A model generated the notes under the pieces. That model saw only the letters and a list, made by a program, of their open reading frames with translations. It was not told the DNA's origin and made no database searches. A stretch of 64,000 nucleotides of DNA from Nannochloropsis oceanica (taxonomy: Eukaryota > Sar > Eustigmatophyceae > Eustigmatales > Monodopsidaceae): the NCBI GenBank assembly GCA_004519485.1, contig CP038111.1, positions 124,001-188,000 on the forward strand, in the 5' to 3' direction. The position numbers were made by a program, and so were the translations under genes. Below, piece after piece: positions 40,160-50,461 of the stretch. Position 1 is the stretch's first letter. Every line of letters begins with the position of its first letter.

Positions 40160-41722
40160 TCACTTACTTGCAGGGCTGCCATTTTGGCCCGCCTTCTCTT
40201 CCAGCGCCAATGCTGCCTCTTCTTTATCCATTCCTTGCCGGTCCGCATCCAAATTATGCACCACCTCCTTCTCCCCCTCCCCCCTTCTCCTCATTCCCCC
40301 ATTGCGCCCACTCTCATCATCAAAATTCCACTCTTGCATCCTCTCCATCGCATGCTTTCCCCTGCCCCGTGCCTGCAGCCCCTGTCCATCCTCATACGAC
40401 GGCTGAAAGTCCATCTCCTCCACGAATCCTCGTCCAGGTGCATCCTCTGATCCCGCCACCTCAAAGCCACCCATGTACCAAGAGTAATCCACCCGAGGGA
40501 GGGAACGAGGCCGTTCCGCCGTCAGCTTCAAGCGACGCTTCTCCGTGTCCACCTCCATAGCCCACACCCTTAGGCGCATACCGGGGCGAAACACATCCTG
40601 CGTCAAAGCCCCCTGGGCCCGCTTGGGGTAGTAGATAATGTGAAGGAAGCCTTGCACCTCAACGCCCACATCCACGAAGGCCCCGTAATTCGACACCTTG
40701 GTCACCTCACCCCAAAGCTCATCCGCCTCCCGGACCTCGGCCAAAGGCGTTCGGGCTGCCAGTTCCTTCTCCGTCTCAATCTCGGCTGGGACCAAACTGC
40801 CCGTCACAATACCCTCGGCGGGGCTCACGTACTTGACGTAAAAATTGACTGTGTCACCCGGCCTCAAATAGTCCCGCGCGTCCAGCACAAAGTCTCGGTC
40901 GCTCAAGTCACGCAAACGTACGAAACCGTCCTTCTTGGCCCCGAAATCCACGTATGCTCCGTGCTCCTTTACAGTGATGACGACCGCCTCGTGCTTGGCG
41001 CCCAGCTTGAGCTCCGAGAGAGGCATCTTTCGGTCGCGCCTAGGCCGCTTGACCCACTTAAAGCCACTCTCCTCCCGCTCTTTTATCTGCATGAGTTTGA
41101 AGGCCTTACGCATTTCCTCCAAGTACTCATCTCGTTGGTCACGAAATTTGGCCTTGTTGGCCCGAGCTTGCTTCTTGTTCTGAGCGACTTCCTGCAAAGT
41201 GTGGGGAGAATATAGTACAGGGAGGCGAGGGAAGAGAAGTTGGTGAGATCTTGTGTCTATGGTAGCCCGACAGGTCTCTCTCCTTCCAAAACATTACATG
41301 ATGGCAACTCTTACCAACTGCGAAAGTCGCCCAGAACATGGAAAGTGGTTGTTTCTAGAGGAGTATGTGCCCTTGCCCTCCCTCCCTTCTCATGTGCACT
41401 ACATACATACCTTGAGGAAATCAAAGTGCTTGCTCTTGCGCTCTTCCTCCCGAGTTTTCCCCCCCCTGACTTCTACTACTACGACTGCTGCTTCAGTTGT
41501 TGGTGATTGGGTGTCGTATTCTTCTTGGCCTGCAGCGGCTGAGTAGATGGACGGCGTGGACAAAGGCTTCTCCGCCACCACTGCCGTGTGTGCCCTGCCT
41601 CGTCCTCGCCCGCATGCGAAGGAGGGCAGAGGGGATACGAAGGCAGCATGTGACGACAATGCCGCGCAATCTATTGCAAGCACGCAACAAGCAAGTGCCC
41701 ATGCAGCAGGGCGTCGTGCCAT
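40160..41722 (-). CDS. Plastid-targeted protein with two S1 RNA-binding domains
   Basis: Two exons, 41722-41411 and 41191-40160, joined by GTATGT...TTTGCAG in phase 0, give 447 residues. Residues 1-26 are a signal peptide ending SSHA, followed by AFVSPL, the plastid-type cleavage site, and a Ser/Thr/Arg-rich transit stretch. A basic helical segment (EVAQNKKQARANKAKFRDQR) precedes S1 domain 1 (about 163-235, EAVVITVKEHGAYVDFGAKK) and S1 domain 2 (about 262-335, GEVTKVSNYGAFVDVGVEVQ). The tail is acidic and Gly/Arg-rich. Such proteins resemble plastid ribosomal S1/PSRP-7-type RNA-binding factors that aid translation initiation; the exact orthologue is not clear. It is divergent from Tic22. Confidence 0.9.
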
Positions 41723-42210
41723 GGGTATGCCTAGGTCTGTGGGCCACGCAATGACGAACAGTCCTTCAACTCCTGCTGATGATGCGCACTCCAGTGCGTC
41801 GAGATGCCCTGCCCTCCAAGCTCCCAGTCCCGAGTCCACCTGTGTAATATACGCAGTACTGGATAAATTGAGTGTTCTGGATACCAAGCGTGCGAGACTC
41901 TTGAGTCCTTTGCCATGGAAATGCGTGGTATAAAAATAGCAGCCGTGCCTGGCCATAAAATCCTTCACGGCGATCATGTCTCCTCTGGCCTTTCCTTTGC
42001 ACCTTCACCTTTGTGTCTTTTTGCGTAGGAAGCCGTTGGCTCTTGGCATGTGCATGTCTGATTTGATGTGCCTTGACCCTGCGCATATCATATCGAGAAT
42101 CATCGGGTTCAGAGCTCATGGTACCGCTGATTTGGCAGTCCCTGTCTAGCCAGCCCCTCGTGCCTCAAGTCTCACCTCCCTTCAACACACCCTACCTCAC
42201 CCACTCCTCT
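41723..42210. promoter_or_regulatory. Divergent promoter shared by plastid S1 and Tic22 genes
   Basis: This spacer of 488 bases separates two plastid-targeted genes, so coordinated control is plausible. No recognised motif is seen. Confidence 0.5.
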
Positions 42211-43332
42211 ATGAAAAACAGGATGGCGGGACGCCGACGGTCTCATACCAGCCTCATGCTACTAGTGCCGGTAGTGGCGATGCTCTTGAACGTCGTCTTG
42301 GCCTTCCAACCTCGTGTGGTGAGGTGCAGTCCCCAAGTAATGAGGAGCCGAGCGACGATCATGAGCTTCGAGGGAGAGAGTATACACGCAGAGCAGGAGC
42401 CACAAGAAGGACACATGCTATCAGTATGGAAGGCCATGCGTACCAAGTTAAGTGTGGGCACGGAGAGCTTGGGCAAGCTAGTGTTTGGGACGGGGGCAGC
42501 CGTGGTGGCAGGCTTTGGAGCCCCGCCGAGCGTGGACCTGATGAGAGCTGTGAAAGACGGGCGGCAAGACATGGGCACGGTCCTGCAAAGCATGGTACAT
42601 CCCCCATCGGCCGAAGCATTCAGCCTGAAGCCCTTCTCGCGGCGCTCGCTGAAGGAGAAGCTGGCCTCGGTGCCGTGCTTCTTGGTCTGCAACCAACAGG
42701 GCTCGCCGTACCTGGTGCCGCTTGAGACGGGCTTCGACGTGGGCGTCGTCTTCTTGGATCCCGCAGACGCAGAGGAAATGCTACAGAGCATGGTACAAAA
42801 TCCGCAGACAGCCGACGCGCGGATACTGGTGATGGGCCTGGACAAGGGGCTGGAGCTGGTGCAGAGCGAGCCCCGACGGAACGGGAACCATATGCTCGTC
42901 TTCCAGTTCTGCCCGAGCGTGCAGCAGCTGAAGAACGCCAACGGCTTCCGTAAGGCCGGCTGGAAAGCGATCCTAGACCAGCGGCCGGACAAGTGGCGTT
43001 TTGGGTTCAACCGGCAGGGGGTGCGCAATGCGGGCTTGCCTGTGTTTTACTGCCCGGATCTGCGTATTGCCAAGGGCCGGGAGATGGTCAAGCCCATCTT
43101 CTTCTCAATGGAGGACCTGTACTACGCCTGGGACCGCAGCACGGCCGGTAAACATGGGGCGGCGCCCGGAGACGTCAAGACGCTGGACTTGCTGCGGGTG
43201 GTGGAATGGATGTTGAATGAGCCCGAACAGACCAAGCTGGTTGGGTTTCACGCCAGCACCCAGGCACAGGACTACGTGGAGACGCAGCTGCGGGTCAAGG
43301 GCGGTAAGTCGCGATCAGTAAGGGCCAGCTAA
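42211..43332 (+). CDS. TIC22: Tic22-like plastid protein import component
   Basis: The start at 42211 gives 373 residues (ATG 42223 and 42118 are alternatives). Residues 1-31 form a signal peptide ending in LA, followed by FQPRVV, the plastid-type site. The conserved Tic22 domain is at about 150-350: LASVPCFLVCNQQGSPYLVP, then VGVVFLDPADAEEMLQSMVQ, matching the V.VFLV.N..G.PYL......G..FL.P.DA pattern. DLYYAWDRS and the closing helix VETQLRVKG follow. Tic22 is a chaperone-like factor in the intermembrane space of the plastid envelope; in complex plastids it is predicted between the inner two of four membranes. The first 90 residues after the presequence have no clear match. Confidence 0.88.
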   Translation: MKNRMAGRRRSHTSLMLLVPVVAMLLNVVLAFQPRVVRCSPQVMRSRATIMSFEGESIHAEQEPQEGHMLSVWKAMRTKLSVGTESLGKLVFGTGAAVVAGFGAPPSVDLMRAVKDGRQDMGTVLQSMVHPPSAEAFSLKPFSRRSLKEKLASVPCFLVCNQQGSPYLVPLETGFDVGVVFLDPADAEEMLQSMVQNPQTADARILVMGLDKGLELVQSEPRRNGNHMLVFQFCPSVQQLKNANGFRKAGWKAILDQRPDKWRFGFNRQGVRNAGLPVFYCPDLRIAKGREMVKPIFFSMEDLYYAWDRSTAGKHGAAPGDVKTLDLLRVVEWMLNEPEQTKLVGFHASTQAQDYVETQLRVKGGKSRSVRAS

Positions 43333-43494
43333 ATTCGTGGGGCTTTTAAGGGCGAGCAACAGTTGTGGGGCGAAGTTGAGGCGTTCAGGAAGGAGAGGGG
43401 GCGGACGTGGTGGGAGTGGAAAGCAGGTAGATACCAAGGCAGTGAGAAGGACAGCGAAGACATGACGACAAAGCGGAGTGTGCCTAGCACACGT

Positions 43495-43525
<31 letters not shown>

Positions 43526-43651
43526 ATAATAGCACTAGAAGTTCAAATCGAAAGTAGACGGTAATCGGCATCGATACAAGTATATCCACGAGTGTTTCTT
43601 TCAATTTGCAAGTTTTACCCTTTTTTTTTTCTTTACATATCATCCACAACC
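43333..43651. other. Convergent intergenic region
   Basis: This 319-base spacer contains an AAC-rich microsatellite at 43493-43532. It probably holds two 3' UTRs. Confidence 0.5.
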
Positions 43652-44635
43652 TCAGCGTCGAACGCTAAACATGCTGTTCTTGTCCATATTGCTGTTCCCG
43701 TTGTCGAAGAGCGAGGCAAATGCCGACGACGAGGCCATCTCTTTCTCTGCTGCTCGTTGCGCCTCAGTGGCCAAGGACGAGGTCGAAAGTCCCATAGGGG
43801 CACTCGACACGTGAGACGAGGACCCAGCTTCTTCCTTTCCGCCTCCGTTGGTGAGCAGCAGCTTGGCCACCTTGTGTGCCTTCTTTTTCTTTTTCAGCTG
43901 CCCAGCCTCGTCCAGTTTTTGCTCCCCCTCTCCCTTCCCACCCTCGTCATTTTGCTTTTCCCGTTGCTTCCGCTTCCTCTCCTTCTTCGCCTTACTCCTT
44001 CGGTCGTTCATGCGCCGACGCAATCTATTTTCCTCCTCCTCGTCAGGCACCAGTTGTATCAAGTCGTCAGCAACATCAAACGGGCCGTACTCGTCCTGCA
44101 AGCTCGCTTCCCCGATCTCTTTTAAGGCCCGCTCACTCAGCACCCACCCAGTGGACCGGATCACCACAAAGGGCTGCTTGGCGTTCATCTCCACGCGCGC
44201 CACGGGGCAGATATACTTGGACGTCAATTCTTCGTCCACAAAGGCTCCAGCGCCGGCATTTTTGCTCTCCCCCTTGGCTTCCCTGGAGGCACTTGCTTCG
44301 TTGGCCGCGGCCACCGCTGCCGTCTCGTCTGTCCAGTTGGGGTTGATAGTAAGGCGGCATGGAATCAGGTCCTTCATCCCCCGGATGTGGGCAAATGCGG
44401 GATTAAGTGTCCGTTCCAAAAGTGCCAGTAGCACCGCCTCCTTATTGTACAGGTGTCCCAGCTCGCACGCCACGATGGGATCCCGCAGCGCCTCACTCGA
44501 CACCGCACAGACCCGGCTGCGAATGAGGGCCCGGAAACGCTTGTTCATTTCCTCGCTCGGTTTCTCTCCCATCTTGTTGCCAAGGCCGCGCATGTACTTG
44601 CGCTGCATGGCCAATACGCCCCCATCGTTCCCCAT
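43652..44635 (-). CDS. RTF2: Replication termination factor 2 (RTF2) homologue
   Basis: A 327-residue single-exon protein. It begins MGNDGG like human RTF2 (MGCDGG). It then has LRDPIVACELGHLYNKEAVL, the degenerate RING/U-box-like first half, NPNWTDE, and the second half YICPVARVEMN...VVIRSTGWVLSERALKEIGE. The basic DRRSKAKKERKRKQREKQ and the low-complexity tail follow as in other members. Cys/His pairs expected for zinc binding are few, as is usual for this family. RTF2 is nuclear and acts at stalled replication forks in fission yeast, where it also affects splicing; proteasomal shuttles regulate it in animals. It is divergent from WBP11. Confidence 0.92.
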   Translation of the reverse strand: MGNDGGVLAMQRKYMRGLGNKMGEKPSEEMNKRFRALIRSRVCAVSSEALRDPIVACELGHLYNKEAVLLALLERTLNPAFAHIRGMKDLIPCRLTINPNWTDETAAVAAANEASASREAKGESKNAGAGAFVDEELTSKYICPVARVEMNAKQPFVVIRSTGWVLSERALKEIGEASLQDEYGPFDVADDLIQLVPDEEEENRLRRRMNDRRSKAKKERKRKQREKQNDEGGKGEGEQKLDEAGQLKKKKKAHKVAKLLLTNGGGKEEAGSSSHVSSAPMGLSTSSLATEAQRAAEKEMASSSAFASLFDNGNSNMDKNSMFSVRR

Positions 44636-45297
44636 GGATGATGTTGAGGTGGTAGAGGGAAAAGGGTAGGATTATAGGATGTATAGGATGTAGGAGGGCG
44701 GTGTAGGACGCCAGTACCTTTGCCTGTCGAAGGAGGGGAAGACGAGAACAGGTAAAAACCAGCGGCATATTTACGTCGTAGGATGAGTGTGTGGGTGTGT
44801 GGTGGCAAGAGTTGTGGTTAGGGGGTTCACACAATACGGAGACAGAGGGTTCACTCAGGACTCCCAGAGCTTTGATAAATTTTGTCGAGACATGCTTCAA
44901 AAAGACATCAGGAAAGCCTTTACACCCACTCACAGGTCCAACAATTACCCTCAGGGTAATGTAGAAGTGATGGAGATCTGACTCCGCCATAGGCAGGGAG
45001 CGTGATGCCGCCAACCTCCCCGTTCAGCCTCTAGGGAGGAACTCTGAACCCGATGGAGGCATCCGGGAGTCCCCGCCAGCGACCATTGTCCCAAACACTC
45101 TGGCGGGTCACATGAGGCTTAGATATCCCTAACCTTCCTTCCTTGCTTCAGATAACATGCTGCCTTTCGAGGGGAAGGACGCATCAGCTGTGTGGCACCA
45201 TCACCATAATAATTGTCATCGTCATTTATCATGTCTGGTCTCAACACCGCTGACCACTCCCACTGTCTGACTCCTCAAACTCACTATACAGTCAACC
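44636..45297. promoter_or_regulatory. Divergent region between RTF2 and WBP11
   Basis: This 660-base spacer holds two promoters. An inverted repeat CCCGCCAG...CTGGCGGG (8 bp, spacing about 24) lies at about 45075-45116. CCTAACCTTCCTTCCTTGCTTCAG near 45128-45151 reads like a branch point and acceptor, suggesting a 5' UTR intron for WBP11. Confidence 0.5.
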
Positions 45298-46689
45298 ATG
45301 GGGCGCAGCACCAAGAGCGGGAAGCGGGAGATGAATCCGGCGGACGCCTATCGCAAGGAGCAACGCAAGAAGGAGATCAAGAAAAATAAAAAGGACCGAA
45401 AGCGCGTGCGGGAATTGGGTGCTTATGTGAAAGACCCCGACCTACTGAAGGTGGAGATGGAGAAAATGGAGAAAATGCTGACGGCGGGCTTGCTGGACCA
45501 CAAGCTTCTGGGCAAGCTCGACCAGATGCGGCACCTGTACCCGGCCATCGTCAAGCTGCACGCCAAGAAGAAGGGCATGTTTGCTCGGGGCGGCACCGTG
45601 GATGACGAAGAGTTGGAGGCCATGCTCGACGAGGCCGAGCATGCATCAACCCAAGCTTCCACCCCAAAGCAATCCGCAGCAGTAGCGTCCAGTGACGGCC
45701 AACATCCTGCAGCAGCGGCGCCTCCGGGACATCCCCCACGAGGCATCCCCCTGCCACCTCCCGGCCCACCTCCCGGTACTTCTCCCCATTTGCAACACCA
45801 ATACAAAGCCGGCAGCAATAGCCTGCAGGCGACAGTGCCCATATACGGCCAGCCTCTTCCACCCCCATCCATGCTACCGCCCCACCTCGTTGGACGGCTC
45901 CCTCCCCCTCGCCCTCCCCGAGGACCCCCCCCCGGTTTGCCACGGCATTTGGCTGCCGCCAGAGGTCCTGAACTCCCACCCCCCCCTCCCGGTCCTCCTC
46001 CGAGCTATGTGGGACGACATGGTTCGCCCCTTTTGCCCACGCCTACGCAATCACCCTTGCCGCCCCCCTACCCCCAAGGGCCACCCCCTGGCGCTCCTCC
46101 AGGTATCCAGCCCTCAGGCTCGTTCCCTTCTTCGTCTGCCCGCCCGTCAGCCCGCGTGCAAACTGTGGCAGACCCGCTTGATCCCTCCGCTTCCAACTAC
46201 GGGGAGTACCGAAAGATGTCCTACGTTGAACACCAGAGAGGCGGAGCCGGCCCCCAAGGACAAGGCCCTCTGCCACCCGCCATAATGGGCCCTAACATGC
46301 CACCATCAGGCACAGCTCTTCCTCAATTCAAAGGCCCATCCTCGACGCCAACCTTGTCGACGGCCAACTTTTCACGAGCTGCAGCAGCGGGGCCGGCATT
46401 GGGACCCGTGGTGGGACCGTCCAGGCCCACGCAGGTGGCCAAGGACTTGGTCGCTTTCATGCCTGCCTCCTTGCGCGTTAAGCGCCCTGTACCTCCCCCT
46501 TCTTCGGCTGCAGCCGCCAGTATCATGCGTCCACGCAATGTGGGTTTGGCTCCCACAGCTGCTGCTGTGGTCAGGCCCGCGGAAGGAAGTAGTGCGGCTG
46601 GATTCTCAGTGGTGGGTGAAGCAGTGAAACCCAAGGCCGCGCAAGATTCTTACGACCAGTTTATGAGCGAACTTTCCGATTTGTTCTGA
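45298..46689 (+). CDS. WBP11: WW domain-binding protein 11 (WBP11) homologue
   Basis: A 463-residue single-exon protein. The N-terminus MGRSTKSGKREMNPADAYRK, with RKKEIKKNKKDRKRVRELGA, is the Wbp11 domain (MGRRSTSSTKSGK.MNP in human). The middle is Pro-rich with repeated PPPGPPPG and PPRGPPPGLP that bind WW domains. The C-terminus VAFMPASLRVKRP...DSYDQFMSELSDLF matches the conserved end of the human protein. WBP11 is a nuclear spliceosome activation factor that binds PQBP1. The protein is shorter than human WBP11 (641 residues) mainly because the acidic middle region is absent. Confidence 0.92.
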   Translation: MGRSTKSGKREMNPADAYRKEQRKKEIKKNKKDRKRVRELGAYVKDPDLLKVEMEKMEKMLTAGLLDHKLLGKLDQMRHLYPAIVKLHAKKKGMFARGGTVDDEELEAMLDEAEHASTQASTPKQSAAVASSDGQHPAAAAPPGHPPRGIPLPPPGPPPGTSPHLQHQYKAGSNSLQATVPIYGQPLPPPSMLPPHLVGRLPPPRPPRGPPPGLPRHLAAARGPELPPPPPGPPPSYVGRHGSPLLPTPTQSPLPPPYPQGPPPGAPPGIQPSGSFPSSSARPSARVQTVADPLDPSASNYGEYRKMSYVEHQRGGAGPQGQGPLPPAIMGPNMPPSGTALPQFKGPSSTPTLSTANFSRAAAAGPALGPVVGPSRPTQVAKDLVAFMPASLRVKRPVPPPSSAAAASIMRPRNVGLAPTAAAVVRPAEGSSAAGFSVVGEAVKPKAAQDSYDQFMSELSDLF

Positions 46690-46871
46690 TGAGGACGTAA
46701 AAGTCAAAAAAAGGAGAGGAGGGGAAGACGGGCAACGATCGTATATTGCAGGAAGACGCAATTCCTGTTTGCTGCTTGTTTTATTTGACTTGCCGGTCTA
46801 GCTCGTCATTGATTATTTTTTGCTTTGTCCTGTCCTTTTTGACCGTCACTTCCACTCGAAATGTCAAAAGT

Positions 46872-49610
46872 TCACACAAACCGGAGTTGAAGTGGAAAAC
46901 TGTCAGCTACCAAACTGCCCTTTGGCCGGACAAGAGCGGCACCACACTCGCACGCTTTGAGGCTTCGGAGGTGCGACCCACTTACCACATCCTTTTCGTT
47001 CTCATCATCCTTATTTTTTCCCAAGCGAGTAAGGGATTCTTCGGGACAATCTTCGGTAAAGCCGCGGTGCACTTCCAGCATACCCACACCACCATCGCTA
47101 CCGCTGATGCTTGTGGGGAAAAGCACAATGGAGGGATGGTAACCTAGATCATAGGACCCATGAAGCAAGTCTGCATCGCATACATTTACAAGGCGGCGTC
47201 TGGACCATGAAGTGGAAGAAGAAGTGATGCTTGCGTTCCTGGCACAGGTGCCCCGCAGAAAGTGGACCCATTTGGTGACGCTGGCATAAGTAAAATCGAG
47301 GACGCCTGGGGTAGCATGGGGAATGAGTTCGCAGACATTAAAAGGGCCGGTGTTGTGCAGGTGTGAATTGTAGCAGAACCCGTCACTGCTCACCAACATA
47401 ACAACCGTGGAGGTCTCTTTCCCTCTGTTCCCTCTGATCCTCGCCATTGTGGCAGCGCTGGCAGCAACAGAATTGCCCACTCCCATTTCTACCACGCAAT
47501 TCTCCTCTTCTGCTGATCCAGCCGAGAATTTGACTAAGGAATGTTCTGTCATGTACAACTTGCCCGCCGCCGAGGCAAAGATAAGCACTACACCCTCTCC
47601 TACATCAAGGACGGCAACCGCAGATTGCACTTCCCACCCCGGTGTTGCTTCCTCTTTTTTCCCTAAAACATTATCCGCTCTCCACCACAAGCACCCGTCA
47701 CTCGTCACCACATCGTCCTGGAAGTCGTGATCGGTCTGTCTCCTCCGAACCTGATAAGCAAGAATGCAATACTTTTGCTGCCAGAAATTGTCGATGTACA
47801 GCTCCAGCAAAGTCAGTGTCGCGTTGCTCTTGCTCAGCTTCTGGTCCAATAGAAGAATTGTCGACGAAAAGGAAAATCGTACTGTCTCGATCTTTGGAGT
47901 CTCAGGCGTCCGCCGCCTCACTCTCCCTTTCGGCATCGAGACGGCCGCCATTGGAATGAAAGGAGATTTAATGCTTTTGAACGATCCCGTCAGGCAAAGC
48001 GTCAGTAATGGACAGATGTTGCCATCAGACACCCCGTTATCACTCTCAATATCATAAAGAAAATAATTTCCCATGGATGTGCTCACCAACAATTTGTCTT
48101 CCAGTACCGTTAAAGATTGGATGCGCCGTCCTTTACCTCGTTCCTTCCTTCCCTCCATGCCGGGCAAGACCAACCGAGTCGCCGAAGAGATCTCAAGCTC
48201 CCTTAAGTCCTGCCCCGAGGATGACGATAAGGGCTGCATGGGGTCAAACGCGTAAATCCGGTACTCGGCTCCGCGGCGATCAAGCAAAATCAAAGCCAGA
48301 CCTGGCCTGATAATCGTGACCAAGCCACCCATATCCTCTTCCTCTGGCTTTTCCACTTCTTCCTTAATTTCGCCATCCTGTCGCAGCGGTTGGTTAAGTC
48401 CCAGTCCTGCATATACCTGAAACATGGCCGCGTCCGAGTTGCTGGCGAAGTCCAGGCCAGGTGCATGAGGCTGACCTCCCCGAAACACTTCCATCAACGC
48501 TTGAATGCCGGCTTGAGAGCCAGGCTCCCAGAGTTGATAAGGGTAGGCACCATCTGAGAACTTGCCATAATTCACTTTTGGATCAGCTAAGCCTTTCCAC
48601 AACTCCAGGTCTGCCGGCTCGTTCAACACTTGAAAACGATCCAAGCCGTCCCGCACGAGATCCGAAACAAAGGCTTTTGCCGGTGCCGTTCCATTCATAT
48701 ATACACTGCGCCATGGCCGCCAGCGCTGGGCCAAGCAGTCGACAGGAACGCCCCCTCCATCAAGCACAAACTCGATCATGTCTTCCAGCTCTTGGGCCAC
48801 CAGCATGTTCTTCGCGGCCTCAACAAATGCGTCTACCTTCCGTAACCATCTTGCCGAATGCCCTGGGTACGATCGCGCCACCGAGAAGTTGTCGCTGCCG
48901 CCGCAAACGTCGCGGGGCGCGCCTTTGAAGCACAGCGCGATACGCAAACCCTCATGCCGTGCCACACTTTTCACAGGCTCCACGTGGGTCAGCACGCCTA
49001 AGACGTCGTCCAAATGGCTATAATAGCCCGGCATGGCGTAGTCCAGGCGGGGCAAAGGGGGGTCATGCGAGAGGATCAGGCAACCAGTGGAATCGTTACA
49101 CCGCACGCCGCCATCGAAGTCTAGCCACCTCGGGTCGATTTTGAAAGATCGGGCGCCCTTTCTCACCAAATTTGGCCATTCCGACAGGCTATTGCAAGAG
49201 TGGACCTGGTACCTGACGGAAAAGAAGGGAGGATTCGGGGAAAGCGAAGTGAAATTCTGGAGCAATGCAGGGTAGGGTTTACTCACGCACTCAAAGACGT
49301 GGCCGCTTAAGACGGGCGGAAACAAAAGCACATGCCGGCCAGCTCTAAAAAGGAAGGAGGAAAAGTGACACGCGATATTGAAGGAGTATCCCTCTGGCAC
49401 TTTCACCCCTCCCTACTCTGCTCACCCAATTTTATACCGCGCCTTGGCCGGCTTGGCGGCTATGAGGAAGCCCTCCTCTTCCCTGGCATATAGAAGCCGC
49501 TGCTGAGGAGTCCTGGCAGTGCTGACTACGAGGAGGATAGGGAGGAGGAGCAGCAGGAGGAGGAGGAGGAGGAGGAGGAGGAGGAGGACAAAGGCAGTTC
49601 GGACAGACAT
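46872..49610 (-). CDS. Secreted PLC-like phosphodiesterase-fold protein with a large C-terminal domain
   Basis: Three exons, 49610-49426, 49344-49287 and 49205-46872, all with GT..AG borders and compatible phases, give 858 residues. Residues 5-33 form a signal peptide or anchor with an almost pure Leu core. Residues about 80-360 look like a PLC-like phosphodiesterase TIM barrel: HSCNSLSEWPNLVRKGARSF is the first strand, GCLILSHDPPLPRLDY the second, each with the catalytic His positions of the superfamily, and a later MIEFVLDGG. The remaining 500 residues are strand-rich and repetitive (LVTIIRPGLALILLDRRGAE, LTVLEDKLLVSTSMGNYFLY), perhaps a beta-propeller. Putative N-glycosylation sites (NDST, NFSV, NGTA) agree with secretion. 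The substrate is unknown. The short middle exon and the exon 3 start are inferred from phase. Confidence 0.75.
49540..49589. repeat. GGA/CTC microsatellite coding the signal-peptide core
   Basis: An almost pure AGG/GAG repeat on the plus strand is read as CTC/CTG Leu codons on the minus strand, making 15 consecutive Leu in the signal peptide of the PLC-like protein. Confidence 0.9.
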
Positions 49611-50461
49611 GAAATAGCAATACAACAAGTGGCGGAAGACAATGAAAAGAAAGAGCACTTCAAGCAAGCTCACGCCCTAGCTCTCCCTCATGAGATGAAT
49701 ACCCGCCCTGTCATCGTCCTTATGCATGAGCCCCTGTAGCAGACAGTATGTGGAGTGTTTTTTAGAGTGGAGACGCGCAAGAATGAGCCGGAGCATATCA
49801 CAAGAAGGCCGTCAGTGACGGCCAGGTTGAACACCCGGGTGATAAAATTGCGAAGGGCCGATCTTACCAGGTCAAGCAAATGCTATTTTGCAAATCATGT
49901 TCCGGCGTTCTACACTCTACTACACATGCTAGGACTTCATACCACGCACTTCTATTAACCCAGGTCGACATGCTGGCAATGGCCGCATCTGTGGGGCCAA
50001 ATATCTGCTTTTTTGGTCAAGAAATGCGCCATCCACAATGTTGCTCTTGCCTCCAACAAACTACCCCCTCCTTTAATACTTCTCTTTGCCTGAACGAATC
50101 TCACTCACATAACTATGACGACATGGGCAGGCTCCAGATGTTAAAGGAATATCACTGTTAAAGCAATAATATGAGAAGGGGAGAGCGTTACCTCCTGCCC
50201 ACCTGCCCACAGATACACGCCAAGAGCAAGAGCAATCGATCCAAAAACCTGCTTGTATTTCTTGCTGCAACATTGAGTGCAACCATCCCCCTTGCCATGC
50301 GATGCAGCAGCGGCACCATCTGGGCTTGCACGTAGAAATATCGCGTCGAGGCGTCGAGGAAAGACCAAGTCTGGGGCGGATGATGCTTTGTATAGCCTCC
50401 CTTTACCAATCATCTAATGCTCCCACCCATTCCACTCACACAGGAGGACGCGATAGTCACC
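49611..50461. promoter_or_regulatory. Divergent region between the PLC-like gene and fructose-1,6-bisphosphatase
   Basis: An 850-base spacer with mixed composition. CACACAG at 50438-50444, just before the FBPase ATG, could be the acceptor of a 5' UTR intron. No gene is recognised. Confidence 0.45.

Noticed and set aside
45000-45120. Possible snRNA or tRNA with the inverted repeat near 45075
   Set aside because: No match to conserved snRNA 5' sequences and no cloverleaf; it fits better as part of a promoter or 5' UTR intron.
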